This document shows, in pieces, positions 28,466 through 38,542 of a stretch of 64,000 nt of DNA. Under the pieces are notes generated by a model. It was given only the letters and a program-made list of their open reading frames with translations, was not told where the DNA came from and made no database searches. Position numbers and translations under genes: made by a program. This stretch comes from Rhodamnia argentea (lineage: Eukaryota > Streptophyta > Magnoliopsida > Myrtales > Myrtaceae), in NCBI RefSeq assembly GCF_020921035.1, contig NC_063157.1:3720001-3784000 (forward strand), written 5' to 3'. The stretch's first letter is position 1. Every line of letters starts with the position of its first letter.

Positions 28466-29152
28466 AACACGATATCAAATCATGAGCCTCCGGTATGGAG
28501 GCCGGCGAGGACAGATTCATTGGGTTGTTCTCGACGTTGAAGGCATGTCCTCCAGGTTTGCCTAATGGATGTTTTCCACTAGTGACACAAAAGAAAAGGA
28601 CACAACCAAAATTAAACATATCAATTGCTGGACTTTGGCGCCAACGAAGTATCTCAGGTGCTCCCCATCTCGAGGTTTCACAACCTCCAAGATAAAAAAA
28701 AGCCATCACTATTGAGACGATATACAGATGAATATGATAGATTCACCAGTCAATGAATGGAGACAATGGCTTTAAATCTCCACAAACTTTACCACCACAT
28801 AAAAAGCAATACAGCGCAACCTGACTTCCAACATAACGTACATTTTAAGAGGAGAGATTGCTCTAACAAGTAAAATTATCAGTTTGATGTTTTTGGCCAG
28901 TAATCTGGAGATGATTATCACAGTATTGATTCAGATTATGCACAGATCAATCTTGACAAAAAGAAGATCAAAGTTCTGGATAAAACTATCATGAGCACTT
29001 AATGGTAGCATGATATCCATGAAGGCAATTAATTATGCCTATATCAGGTAGCTTAGCAACTAACGGTTCCCAGTAATTAAGACATTTTGCGGCTTTAAGT
29101 TTCCATGGACTATTCCCAAGCGATGCAAATGGCCGAGTCTTGATGCCACTTC
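28441..29152 (-). pseudogene. IRE1-like kinase fragment (two exons, frameshifted)
   Basis: The exon at 29152-about 28990 encodes the catalytic-loop region: EVASRLGHLHRLGIVHGN, then LKPQNVLITGNR, then after a frameshift/stop LVAKLPDIGIINCLHGY. The exon at 28684-28441 encodes GCETSRWGAPEILRWRQ, IDMFNFGCVLFFCVTSGKHP and LLNPDPILR. These match the kinase C-lobe of IRE1, the ER stress sensor kinase/endoribonuclease. The catalytic Asp of HRD is Asn here (HGNLKPQN). No N-lobe, luminal domain or RNase domain is recognisable nearby. It is a dead fragment and a paralog of the copy at 51.9-53.6 kb. Confidence 0.8.
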
Positions 29153-29925
29153 CTAGTATAAAGTAGATAGCATTATGAATAAAAACAACAGTACATGCGG
29201 CACCAGCCAAATAGTACCTTGGCCACTCAAAATCATCACGAACAAAATTATAAGTTTACTAGACAAACAAAACGTGGACTCCATAGGAAAAGCTGGCATA
29301 GGATTCTGTCACCGTATCAATCACATCACCATTTTAAATGAGTGTATAAGGATTCTGTAGCATTCATGAATAAAAAAGACAGAAGGTATACTGGTTCTAC
29401 CAAAATGGAAAGGCACAATGCCTACTTGATTTTCCATTGGAAGAAGACAACAAATACAAATATGCAGTTATATGAAGCTAGAGATCTCTATCTCTATGAG
29501 ATGAGTCACTTATGTAAGTACAAAAGGGTCCATGGGGGTAGTGATCTCTATGAAGTGCATCTGAGGTCACGCACACATAATTATTGAAGCGAAAAAGGAG
29601 AAAATCCAGGATGCTTCAGGGTCTTCCCTTATTTTGAATTGGGGTCAGAACCAAAATGGAGAAGGGGGGATTGATCCAGAGGGGAGCGAGGGTCGATTTT
29701 GCGAAGAAGAGGAAGGAGAAGGGGGGATTGATCCAAGATTACATGCGAATCAAGGAATTGGGGAGGATCTGAGGGGGAATCGAGAAGGGGTCTTTGCAAA
29801 GATTTGAAGTTTCTCCTTTTTTGCTTCCATAATTTTACTCCATAGATCCTCTCCGAAAACATCGACCTGCAGTCCCTGACGGGGGCTAATCAGTACCTCA
29901 GTTTGCTTCAGGGTCTTCACTTATT
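29153..29925. other. intergenic with a 29-bp direct repeat
   Basis: There is no gene. TGCTTCAGGGTCTTC-CTTATTTTGAATT occurs at 29612-29640 and 29904-29932 with one mismatch, bracketing about 263 bp. The second copy abuts duplication block 2. Confidence 0.5.
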
Positions 29926-29998
29926 TTGAATTAATTTGCTTCATATTGTTGTCGTTGATATTAGGTGGCTAATCAGTACCCGTAGAAGAGTCGGAAGT

Positions 29999-30228
29999 GA
30001 TGACCGTGACGGGGGTTTCCTCGTGCAAGCCATGTCATACTGGACAGAACATCCAGGATCTTATTTGCTCTACAAGAAACCAAATCCAACATGATTATCG
30101 AGAGAAGAAGGCGGCCCGAGTGTTTGCCGTCACGGAAGGTTCTACCGAGTCGAGCAAGTCCGAAGAGACTCTTCCATCTTGGGCTCGACCAGATGTCGAT
30201 GGGCCTCCTCCATGGGCTTGGAATAGAA
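29999..30228 (+). pseudogene. truncated copy of the chloroplast two-TM protein gene
   Basis: Only the first part of exon 1 remains: start MTVTGVSSCKPC (ATG at 30000-30002), a small internal deletion, then IQDLICSTRNQIQHDYREKK, RVFAVTEGSTESSKSEETLP and SWARPDVDGPPPW. The sequence breaks off at about 30228. Both membrane segments and exons 2-3 are lost, replaced by LTR-like sequence. Confidence 0.85.
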
Positions 30229-30943
30229 GACAATACACAACAGATTATAGTGGTTCAGCTTTTGGTAAAGTCTACGTCCACTCTTCCACACTATCAGCCT
30301 ACTGGTAGGATTTTATTAAATAATCAAATGAGAGATTACACAAAGATGTGATGACTCAAATACAAGTACTTCCAACAGAAGTGAGTGCTGCTTTTACCAA
30401 AGCAATCCTACTCTACACACTTGACTATGTATTACACTTCTCACAAGATTTCACTTACGCTCGAGTAGACAATATAGAATAAGTGTAGCTCTCTTGAAAT
30501 ATGGATGATGATCTCTTCATCACTTTTTGCTTCTCTTCGAACCTTGTGCTCTTTATAGACTCCCCGTCTTCTAAGCTTCCTCTTGGACAGTACCACACAG
30601 TAGATCAATCTTCAAAACTAGCTGTTAGTTGATTATCGAGCAATGATTACGTAGCTGTTGAGGTAAGAGGAATTAGAGATTTGAGAGTATGTGTTCGCCC
30701 ATACAATCAAATCCTTGAGATAATAAATCAAGCTTCTAACAAAGGAAATTATCTATAGAGTGATTGCCAATCAACCAAGAGACATATAGAAAGTTATGAG
30801 AATATTTTTGTGATTTGTTGGACAATCAATATAACTTAGGAACGAAACACCAAACCAGATTATTGATCATTAGTGATGGATATTTTTCTGATAGTCAAAC
30901 AAGAATAAGATTATAGTAACAATGAGGAACAAGAATAAGCAAA
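30229..30943 (-). mobile_element. Copia-type LTR fragment
   Basis: Read on the minus strand it has a TATA motif (GTCTATAAAGAGC near 30560) and then an R/U5-like stretch ending with GTGGACGTAGACTTTACC and GAACCACTATAATC. Those end words are common in plant Ty1/Copia LTRs. No internal coding region or second LTR is present. Exact ends and target duplication could not be fixed. Confidence 0.55.
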
Positions 30944-31520
30944 CCTAGTACTTTTTCTTTGCCTGCTCTCTTGAGAGGCTGATGGCTATTTTTCAATACG
31001 AAGAATGAAAGACTGCTAGACGAAATATGACTACATGAGTCTAGTTTGATTAATGGCAAAACAAAATCGCACAACCAATTGTTCTAGAAGATCGAGTTTA
31101 TGATAGAATCGATGCGGTTTCCGTCTTGTCCTCTTTTGCACTATCTACGCGGAAGAGACGAACAGTTCGATTGAATGATGACGCTTGTAATATTATAGTC
31201 ACTGAAACTTTCTGGATTGGATGGGATATATGGGTAAATGGCTCCAAGAAAGCATGGCAAGGTGGTTGTCATTTAATTTCCATGCAGCAAGAAATTCAAT
31301 GTAAACTGCCTCAAAGTCTGCATTTCTTTATTGAAAATCGCCCATACCTCCACGACTCTGTTTGTCAGCCGTGTGCTCAAAGTTTGTGACTGGTGTGGAC
31401 CTACAGCTGGTGACTTCGTCGAAATACATAGTTTTCAAGCATATGTTTAGAAGGGAATGGAGGCTCGAGCATCCGGAAAACGTGCTCTAAGAATCTGAAA
31501 ATAGTTTGGGAACGAAATTC
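30944..31520. other. spacer in duplication block 2
   Basis: Homologous to 22980-23528. No coding signal. Confidence 0.5.
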
Positions 31521-32453
31521 ATGGAGGAGGAAGGAGAGAAGAGTCCTGCCCCGGCTTTACCCGTGCGCCAAAGACTAGACCGCCTCGGCCATATGGTAAC
31601 AGGAACAGATTGTCTCCATTCATTTGCCATTCTAATCATTAATGGGAAGTGATTGAACTTGTGTAACTGATAGAAGGTCTTAGCAAATCTTTTTATTCTC
31701 TGATGTTTTAAGTTTCTGAGCACAATGCCTTGATGAAAGAGCTACAGGTTCTGGAGGAGAGGCAGAGCTTATCAGAAAGAAATTCTTCAGGACTGGTCGC
31801 GGAGAAAATCCTTGCAAAAGAACAGGATCATTGCAAGACGATACCATCTGCACTAGAGGAAGCTCATCACAAAGGGACATTTATGGATCGAGTGGCGATG
31901 CTCGAGGACCGAGTCTTACAGGTTCTTCCACGAATGAGTTTTATGTTCATGCCCTAATTCCGGCTCCTGAGTTATTTTTCCTAGCCCTAATCTGATTGGA
32001 AAAGTCTACTGTTTGAAGAGCTAATAGCTGATTGTAGCTCTTCTTTGGATATAGTTGAGCCTAGAGATTGAAGTCGGAAACATTTCAAAGTCACGCTATT
32101 CCGCCGTCCCGACAACAACTGAAAAGGTCAATCATCGCACTTCAGAATTGGCCGTGGTTGCCACTGAGAGTGCGGATTCAAAGGAACACCAACAAGAGAA
32201 CCCACATCCTCTCTTGTCACAAGTGAGCTGCATGCAGATACCGTAGCAACGTTAGTCCTATGTCTTCATCAATTTGACTTGGCAATTTTGACATTGTACT
32301 AAGAGACAGCTCGGCAATAATGTTGACTAATTGCAGGAAAAGGACTGTGCAGCTGAAGAAGCATGCGCTGAAAAGACAAAAACAGCAGGAAGCCAGAAAG
32401 GCAAGAGGCGGTCAATGCTGGGGAGAAGTAAGTGGTTTTGTGTGGTGTTCTAG
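31521..32453 (+). CDS. coiled-coil protein, copy 2 (altered C-terminus)
   Basis: This is a tandem duplicate of the gene at 23529. The exons are 31521-31595, 31721-31921, 32055-32222 and 32337-32453. The first three have exactly the same lengths (75, 201 and 168 nt) and intact splice sites. The protein starts MEEEGEKSPAPALPVRQRLD and keeps LQVLEERQSLSERNSSG and RVAMLEDRV. In the last exon an extra T in the GGTTTTG run (about 32436) shifts the frame. The tail ends SKWFCVVF instead of the WWSRLGC ending of copy 1, and the protein is four residues shorter (about 186 aa). It may be functional or an early pseudogene. Confidence 0.65.
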
Positions 32454-33139
32454 ACCGGGATGTTGTTTCTCTCTTTCAGCAAACTCTTCTGAATTCTGAA
32501 AGTTGAACATTCTATTCATATGCCCTATTCTTCTTTTCCTGGGTATACTGAATAAGGACACTTTCAATAGTGCAGTCCCTTTTGCCTTTTGCTCTTCAAA
32601 CTCGTGGCTACAGTTTAACATTTGTAGTTTAGCTGCATTTGCAATGACCATTTGTGCCCCTTTTTTCTTTGTATGAATTCCTAGTGAGCAAGGTAGAAGA
32701 GACGGATGAACAAATCAAATGGTTATTGGTGCAATTTTCTTCCTTTCATCTTGTCAAATCCCCATGACCTAAAGCTTTGCAGCAACATTTAAATCCCTCT
32801 CTGAATGCTTACATAACTGTGTGAATGTATTCATATAGTTAGGTGGATCATGGAAAGGTTTTTAGGTAATAGCTCTTAATAGACAGATGCGGGGGAATAC
32901 TTAGACATGCATCAACCTCATAGAAGTGTGGACCCAAAAGTGAGTCCTGATGTTAACTTGGCTTACTAATACAAATCATGCGTAGAATTATTCACAATTT
33001 CATATTTTGCATCATCTATGCTTGATCTTTACGGCCTAGTTTCCTAAAAAAAAAGCCAAATTTTAGGTTCAGTCTCAATTTTGTCCTTGGCTTTTTTTAC
33101 TTAAGTGAAATCACAAACTTTCACTTTGATCCCAAATCT
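32454..33139. other. 3' flank within duplication block 2
   Basis: Homologous to the block 1 flank. No gene. Confidence 0.5.
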
Positions 33140-33148
33140 GAGATAATT

Positions 33149-33431
33149 GTCAAAAAAGCCCCGACTCTACTATATGGCGGCCAATTCAGCCCTAAACTTT
33201 TTAATTGCATCAAATTAGTCATAAACCTTTTTGACGATTTGCCAATTTAGTCGTAAACCTTCTATTTGCCAATTTAATCTTAAACCGATAATTCAACAAA
33301 AGGATTACATTGAAAAATTGTCAAATAGTTTAGGATTAAATTGACAAATCGTCAAAAGGTTTAGGATTAAAGTGGCATAATTAAAAAGTCTATAACTGAG
33401 TTGGTCATCGTACGAGAAGTTTAGGACTTTC
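33149..33431. mobile_element. Mutator-like MITE, 283 bp, with 9-bp TSD
   Basis: Exact 9-bp target duplications GAGATAATT lie at 33140-33148 and 33432-33440. The degenerate long inverted repeats contain CCAAYTCAG-----ACTTTTTAATT. The corresponding site in duplication block 1 is empty. A 9-bp target duplication is the Mutator superfamily signature. Confidence 0.82.
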
Positions 33432-33960
33432 GAGATAATTTTGGCCCCAATTGCTTCTAAAAATCGGAATTGATTTTTTCAAAATTGTCAAGGTGAGGAG
33501 GCTACTATTGTTCCATATGAAGGTGATGGGTTTGGTGAAGATGCATGTTCTCATAATGAACTTCTAACTGGCCCTTATGTTGATTATCTTGAAGAAACTA
33601 GTGGTGATTTTTGGACACGTGGCAAATTTGGTGTTATGGAAAAAAATTGTGATTTTTTTAATACCAAAAAATATTTGGATTGGAATTAAACCTAAAGTTG
33701 AGAGTTTTTTTTAGGGAATTAAGCCTAGTCTTAACTCATATTTTACTTGATTGACGAGACGAGTTAGCAATTATATAGACCTATCATCTACTTTCATCTC
33801 CCCTCGAAAGATTTGTTATTTCCTTAGAAAACAATTTCTCTCTATTGAAAAAAGTTACACTTAATGAAAATGTTTGAACATAATTTACAACTAATTTTTT
33901 CAATATTCGCATCTTTGATTATAAAGGAGAACACATTGAAAATTGCAATTTTTTATTAGC

Positions 33961-35390
33961 TAAATAACCCTCTTTAAATCTCCGTGTCGATATAATTTTC
34001 ATTCTCTAGTAAAAACCTTAAAGAAGAAAGCAATCCTTATAGTAGGTTGCGTTTGGTAGTCCAGATAAAACTCAAGATATGATATATTTTATATTATTCT
34101 GTGTTTGGTAGTTGTTCAGGATAAAATAAAAAGGGATTTATGGGGATAAAATTATCCTAGGGGAGGGGTGGGATAGAGCTGGATTGGATTTCGCTTATCC
34201 ATAACACCATAAATTACACGCTCAAGTCACTCCTCTCAACCACGCCTAGTTGCCACTCTGGCGTCGGGCCGCCTCTCTGATTGTGGTGGACAGCTTCTCT
34301 GGCGGCAACGGGGTAGCTCCCCGACGGAGGCGAGGCTACCGGTGGGTAATAACATTCTCTTTCGTTGGACAAAACCATCAGGAAGAGTCTAAATTCTCTC
34401 GTCTTTCAGAAACGTGAAAGGGTTGTGAATTAAAGTCTCTTGGTATGAGAGAATCTCTTTAGACATTCTGTGTGGCTGAAATCCTCCTTGGACAAGCTCA
34501 AAATGCTCGACTGCTTATCAACATTCTCAATGAGAAGCTTCAACAGAGGGGAGCTTCGATAGTGTGCCAAACGACCCCACCATAATCAACTTTTCCTACA
34601 TAGATAGTAAATTGCACGCTTGCGATTTCTAGAAATATCAACGGGAGTATCAGAGCAATGTTTTTTTTTCTCCCTCATTTAACAAGGAGAGGGATGTTGC
34701 ACACAAGAACACGAACTTCTACAGAGACACAAACTTTTAGATGATTTCACTCACCTTACCAAGTTGATAAAACATGGACAGGAGGTTGCTGTTTGTTAAT
34801 GTACTAAATCAACTATATCTCGTGCCAAATTCATCGTTATCCACTTGTTAGAACATGAGCAAGTACGCGTACTTTTGAACATAGATAGAGTGAAAACAGC
34901 TTAGGGTCGGGAGATTCTCAAAATAGGATGTAAACCAGCAGGCCAAACTTCCGGATATTTTGTAAACTTAATGCTTGTTGCAGACATTTGAAACTTGTGA
35001 AACCGATAAACGGAGTGTTCATTACGAGGAGATCATGGTAAAACTATGCATTTTATCCTCTGTTTTTAACACTTCAACGTGCTAAAACAAGATTAATCAG
35101 CCATGGGTAGCTTAATTGTTTCCTAAGGCTAAAGGCATCTTCAGTTTTTACCAAACAATAGATATGATAAGATATAAAGATATCCAACTTTAAATCTACA
35201 TTCACCAAATGATAGATAGAATAGGATCAAATCCGCATTCACCAAATGGTAGATAGATATGGTAACTTTGGGAAGCTGAGCATGTAATTCATAAAAGAAG
35301 ATGGGACTGTGGGATTTTTTTTTTATGATGCTCGACGAAGTCACGCGTCCTCAGTAGAACCTCAATGGCGCCGAAACATCCAGAAGTGTT
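33961..35390. other. intergenic, possible short TIR element at about 34050-34577
   Basis: GCGTTTGGTAGTCC near 34049 and, inverted, GGGTCGTTTGGCAC near 34577 could be the ends of a small TIR element, but no target duplication was seen. CACCAAATGATAGATAG-type words repeat three times at 35145-35270. No gene. Confidence 0.3.
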
Positions 35391-35397
35391 TTCTTAC

Positions 35398-35492
35398 ATG
35401 GTTTACCCTTCCAAAATCCTATGCATGTGGCGGTCGGTAGGCCAATTCAGTTTGAGAAAACCTCTCAACCCACCATGGAAGAGGTACACATT
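35398..35492 (+). pseudogene. orphan DGAT2 exon 8 copy
   Basis: This closely matches exon 8 of the DGAT2 gene at 41226-41313, including LPFQNPMHVAVGRPIQF and the PTMEEV end followed by GT. No other DGAT2 exon accompanies it. It directly abuts a third remnant of the duplicated non-coding block (about 35526-35690). Confidence 0.85.
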
Positions 35493-35525
35493 TTTCGGAA
35501 GACCCAACACTAAGCTCTCTTTTCC

Positions 35526-35690
35526 TCCCCTCGAACGATTTGGTATTTACTTTAGAGACTACATTCTCTCCATTTCAAAAACTATAAACATGCTTTGTAA
35601 TGATTTTTTTTTTAAGTACTAGAACCATTATTTATAACACTTAGTGCATTGGAAATTGTGATTTTTTTTGCTAGCTAAACAGCATTCCAT
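35526..35690. repeat. third, truncated copy of the duplicated non-coding segment
   Basis: CTCCCCTCGAACGATTTGG, TTCTCTCCATTTCAAAAACT and CATTGGAAATTG parallel words at 26113-26260 and 33796-33945. Confidence 0.65.
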
Positions 35691-36846
35691 AGGTCTTGGC
35701 GATTTGTCACGATTCCAAGCCATCGCGCCGCCGCCGAACTCTCAATGGCCGCACTCGTGTCGCCGAATCGAGTACACGATATACAAAAAAAATTTCTTGT
35801 CTGATGGGTTGTGCTCTCTAGTAAAGAAGTCATTATAAAAATTAAAATACATGATATCGCTCTGTATTTTGGGGTTATTCCCTAAACTTTCACTTGTTAC
35901 ACATTATTCTTTGAACTTTCATTTTGTTGTATTCATTGGCCTTCCGTTATTTTTACCGTTAGCATGCGCAATACACAGAACTTTATTATTATTATTGGTC
36001 GATTCAATACAAAGAACTTTTGAGAGGTAGAATCATATTTCAATCTCTTCTTTTTCTTTTTCTTTTTGCAGAAATCTCTCATGTAACCTTAAATGGCATA
36101 CGATAATGAAAAATTATAGGAAAAAGGGAGAAAATTTAATGAACTGACAACATAGTACTAACTATAAAAATTAAATATCCACTATACCAGCAAGGAACTT
36201 GTTAATATTTGTTGAATACATTAGTAGGACTAAACCAGATATCTTAAGAAAGAGAAACATGATTAAGCAAAAATGGAAGACGCCTTAATAATGAAAGATG
36301 AAATTAGAGAAACTGGACACTCAATATGTATTAAAAACATGTACTTTAAAAGGTAAATAAAACAATTATGTATTTTTAAAAGGTAAATGAAAAACTGATT
36401 GCTCGATAGAAAAATATCTTGAAAGATCACCTTATATTTTCTTATTCATTCTTACCTCAATGAAAAAAAAATTCTAAAAAAGAATTTAGACTAATGAATT
36501 CGTGTTTATTGTTGTATAAAATATCTAATCTTCTACAAAAGTGGCTATATTTATCGAGTTTTAGCATTCTATATTACTATTGATATTTGTTTTTTCTATT
36601 ATTAGTATAGAGTCAATTATTTTAGCTTTATCCATTTTTCTATCTTAAACGTCGTGCGAATTGCACATGCTAACGGAAAAAAAAAAACACGACAAAAGAT
36701 TAATGATCGAAGCAAAATAAAAGTTAACTTTGAGGAGAAAAATGTGTATTATCTTTGAAGTCTTGGAGGGATTTTGAATACTTTCTCAAAGAGAATATAT
36801 TGATATTGGTCAGTAATTGATGAAAACTCTTTTTAAAAATTAAAAA
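35691..36846. other. AT-rich intergenic DNA
   Basis: No coding signal. A/T-rich repeats only. Confidence 0.4.
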
Positions 36847-37873
36847 GGATATGTTCACTAGAAGTCCTAAGACTTGTTATAAAAGTGCAATTGAATACTA
36901 AAACTTGTCAAATTTATACAATCAAGTCCTTCTGTTAATTCCGTTCAATTTGACTAACGGAAAATGCGAACGCGAGTCTTTTTAAAATATTTTATGTTTC
37001 CTACATCGCGATGAAGTAGCTTAAACAATGTTATTTTAGTCCAAATTTAAATTTAAATTTAAATTAATTTTAAAAATAAAGTTTAAAAAACCCACCCAAA
37101 AGTAGAACAGCTGTCATTGTTCTGCTTTTGGGCAAAAGTTTAGAAGGACCGGCAATAATGAGAAAGCGGCCGCCAGGGCCTGGTCAAGGACCGGCGGCTC
37201 TCGCCGACCGTAGGCGACGGCTGCCAGTGGCGACAGGGCTGTTCAGATCTTGTTTGGAATGTCATCTTCATGTCAGTCTTGTTCGGGGCTGCTCAGATCT
37301 TGTAGCAATTCTAGACGATCTCGCCACACGTGGTCGCATCTTTCCCAGGTGTGGTTATTTCCACGAGGGACCATTTTGTGAGAACAATCAGAAGTCGGTG
37401 GGAATCATTTGTTTTCCTCCCGTCAATCTGCACCATCAGTTGATTGCACGACCCAGCCGTGGATTGCCATTGACACCAAGATCTGAACAGCCCCGCCCGC
37501 CACTGGCAGCCCTCGCATGCTGTCGGCAAGGGCCGTCGGGCCCCGGCCATTTCCCTACCATTGCTGGCCCTTCCCGTCAGTGGTGGAGCGGTAGCGTCGC
37601 CACCTTTGGGCGGGTTTTTTTAAAAAAATTTACCTTTTTTTAAATTAATTTAATAAAAATCAAATTAAAAATCAAATTTAAATTTAAGAGATCTCGTTCT
37701 AGTCACGTCATCTAGGAAAGAGAAGTTTTTTTAAAGTTACGTTAATATTTTTCGTTAGACAAATTATATGAGATTAATAAAAGTACTCGATTGTAATTTT
37801 GAGATTTGATTATATTTTTTTTATAAGTTTTAGAATTTCGATTGCAAATTTTAAGACTTTTATAAACATATCT
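36847..37873. mobile_element. fold-back (long inverted repeat) DNA element, about 1.03 kb
   Basis: The outer ends are GGATATGTTCACTAGAAGTC on the left and, inverted, AGATATGTTTATAAAAGTC on the right. Inverted similarity continues through AATTTAAATTTAAATT tracts and a GC-rich segment (GGCTGCCAGTGGCG and CTGTTCAGATCTTG on both arms), to a short unpaired centre of about 230 bp around 37260-37460. No transposase and no certain target duplication. Confidence 0.65.
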
Positions 37874-37910
37874 AAAAAAAAAGAGAAAAAAAAGGCAAAT
37901 AATGGCAGCT

Positions 37911-37978
37911 CTTGGATATAGGCTTGGTCAGTCTCGAACCACACCTTGGATATAGGCTTGGTCAGTCTCGAACCACAC
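37911..37978. repeat. perfect 34-bp tandem repeat (2 copies)
   Basis: The unit starts CTTGGATATAGGCTTGG and ends CGAACCACAC. Copies are at 37911-37944 and 37945-37978 with no mismatch, about 570 nt upstream of the DGAT2 start. Confidence 0.95.
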
Positions 37979-38542
37979 ACGTCAATCCCCAAGGACGTCA
38001 TCGGAGGCACGCGTCCCTTCGCAAACCAAAACGTTGGACGAACGCCGCCGAAGCTTCGATTTTTAATGCCGCCAAGTTGAGTGGCAGAGTCAAACTCATA
38101 GGCGCAAGCCGCTTGCGGTAACCGGGTCCTTCGGTTTTACCCAGTTATCTACTATCACGCCTTGGACCCAAAAAAGAGAGAAATTTCATCATCCCCATTG
38201 AAAACAATTCGTTCTTTAGTTGTTTTCAGCAGCCTGTCACCTGCAATGTCTGTGGCGGGACCACGTGAGAGACTTCCAGTAGAGTGCGGAGGTGGGAAAT
38301 CCCATAAAAGCACGGGTGTTCTCCCGAAAAGGATGCTGGTGATGGTGGTGGGGAAAATCATGATTTGCCCTTTCTTGTGAAAAAGCAGAAAGAACTCTTT
38401 CTTGGGACTTTTTTTTCTTTCTGGGTTGAAATTCTGCGAATCCCCGGTGGCACATTGATTCATCGCTGTTGCAGGTAATAGAAAAGCGGAATTTTTTTTT
38501 TTTTTTGGTTTTTTTGGTGGGTTTTGGTTCATTTCGGGAGAG

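Larger units (their letters stand above)
29926..33960. repeat. segmental duplication, block 2
   Basis: Collinear with block 1 (about 21785-26260). Differences are a Copia-type LTR replacing most of the first gene and a MULE MITE near the right end. The PIF MITE of block 1 is absent. Confidence 0.85.

Noticed and set aside
35398-35622. 85-residue ORF starting before the orphan DGAT2 exon
   Set aside because: That frame is not the DGAT2 frame; only the exon-8 homology is meaningful.
37128-37643. 171-residue open frame upstream of DGAT2
   Set aside because: It reads straight through both arms of the fold-back element. No recognisable domain, and the two halves are inverted copies.
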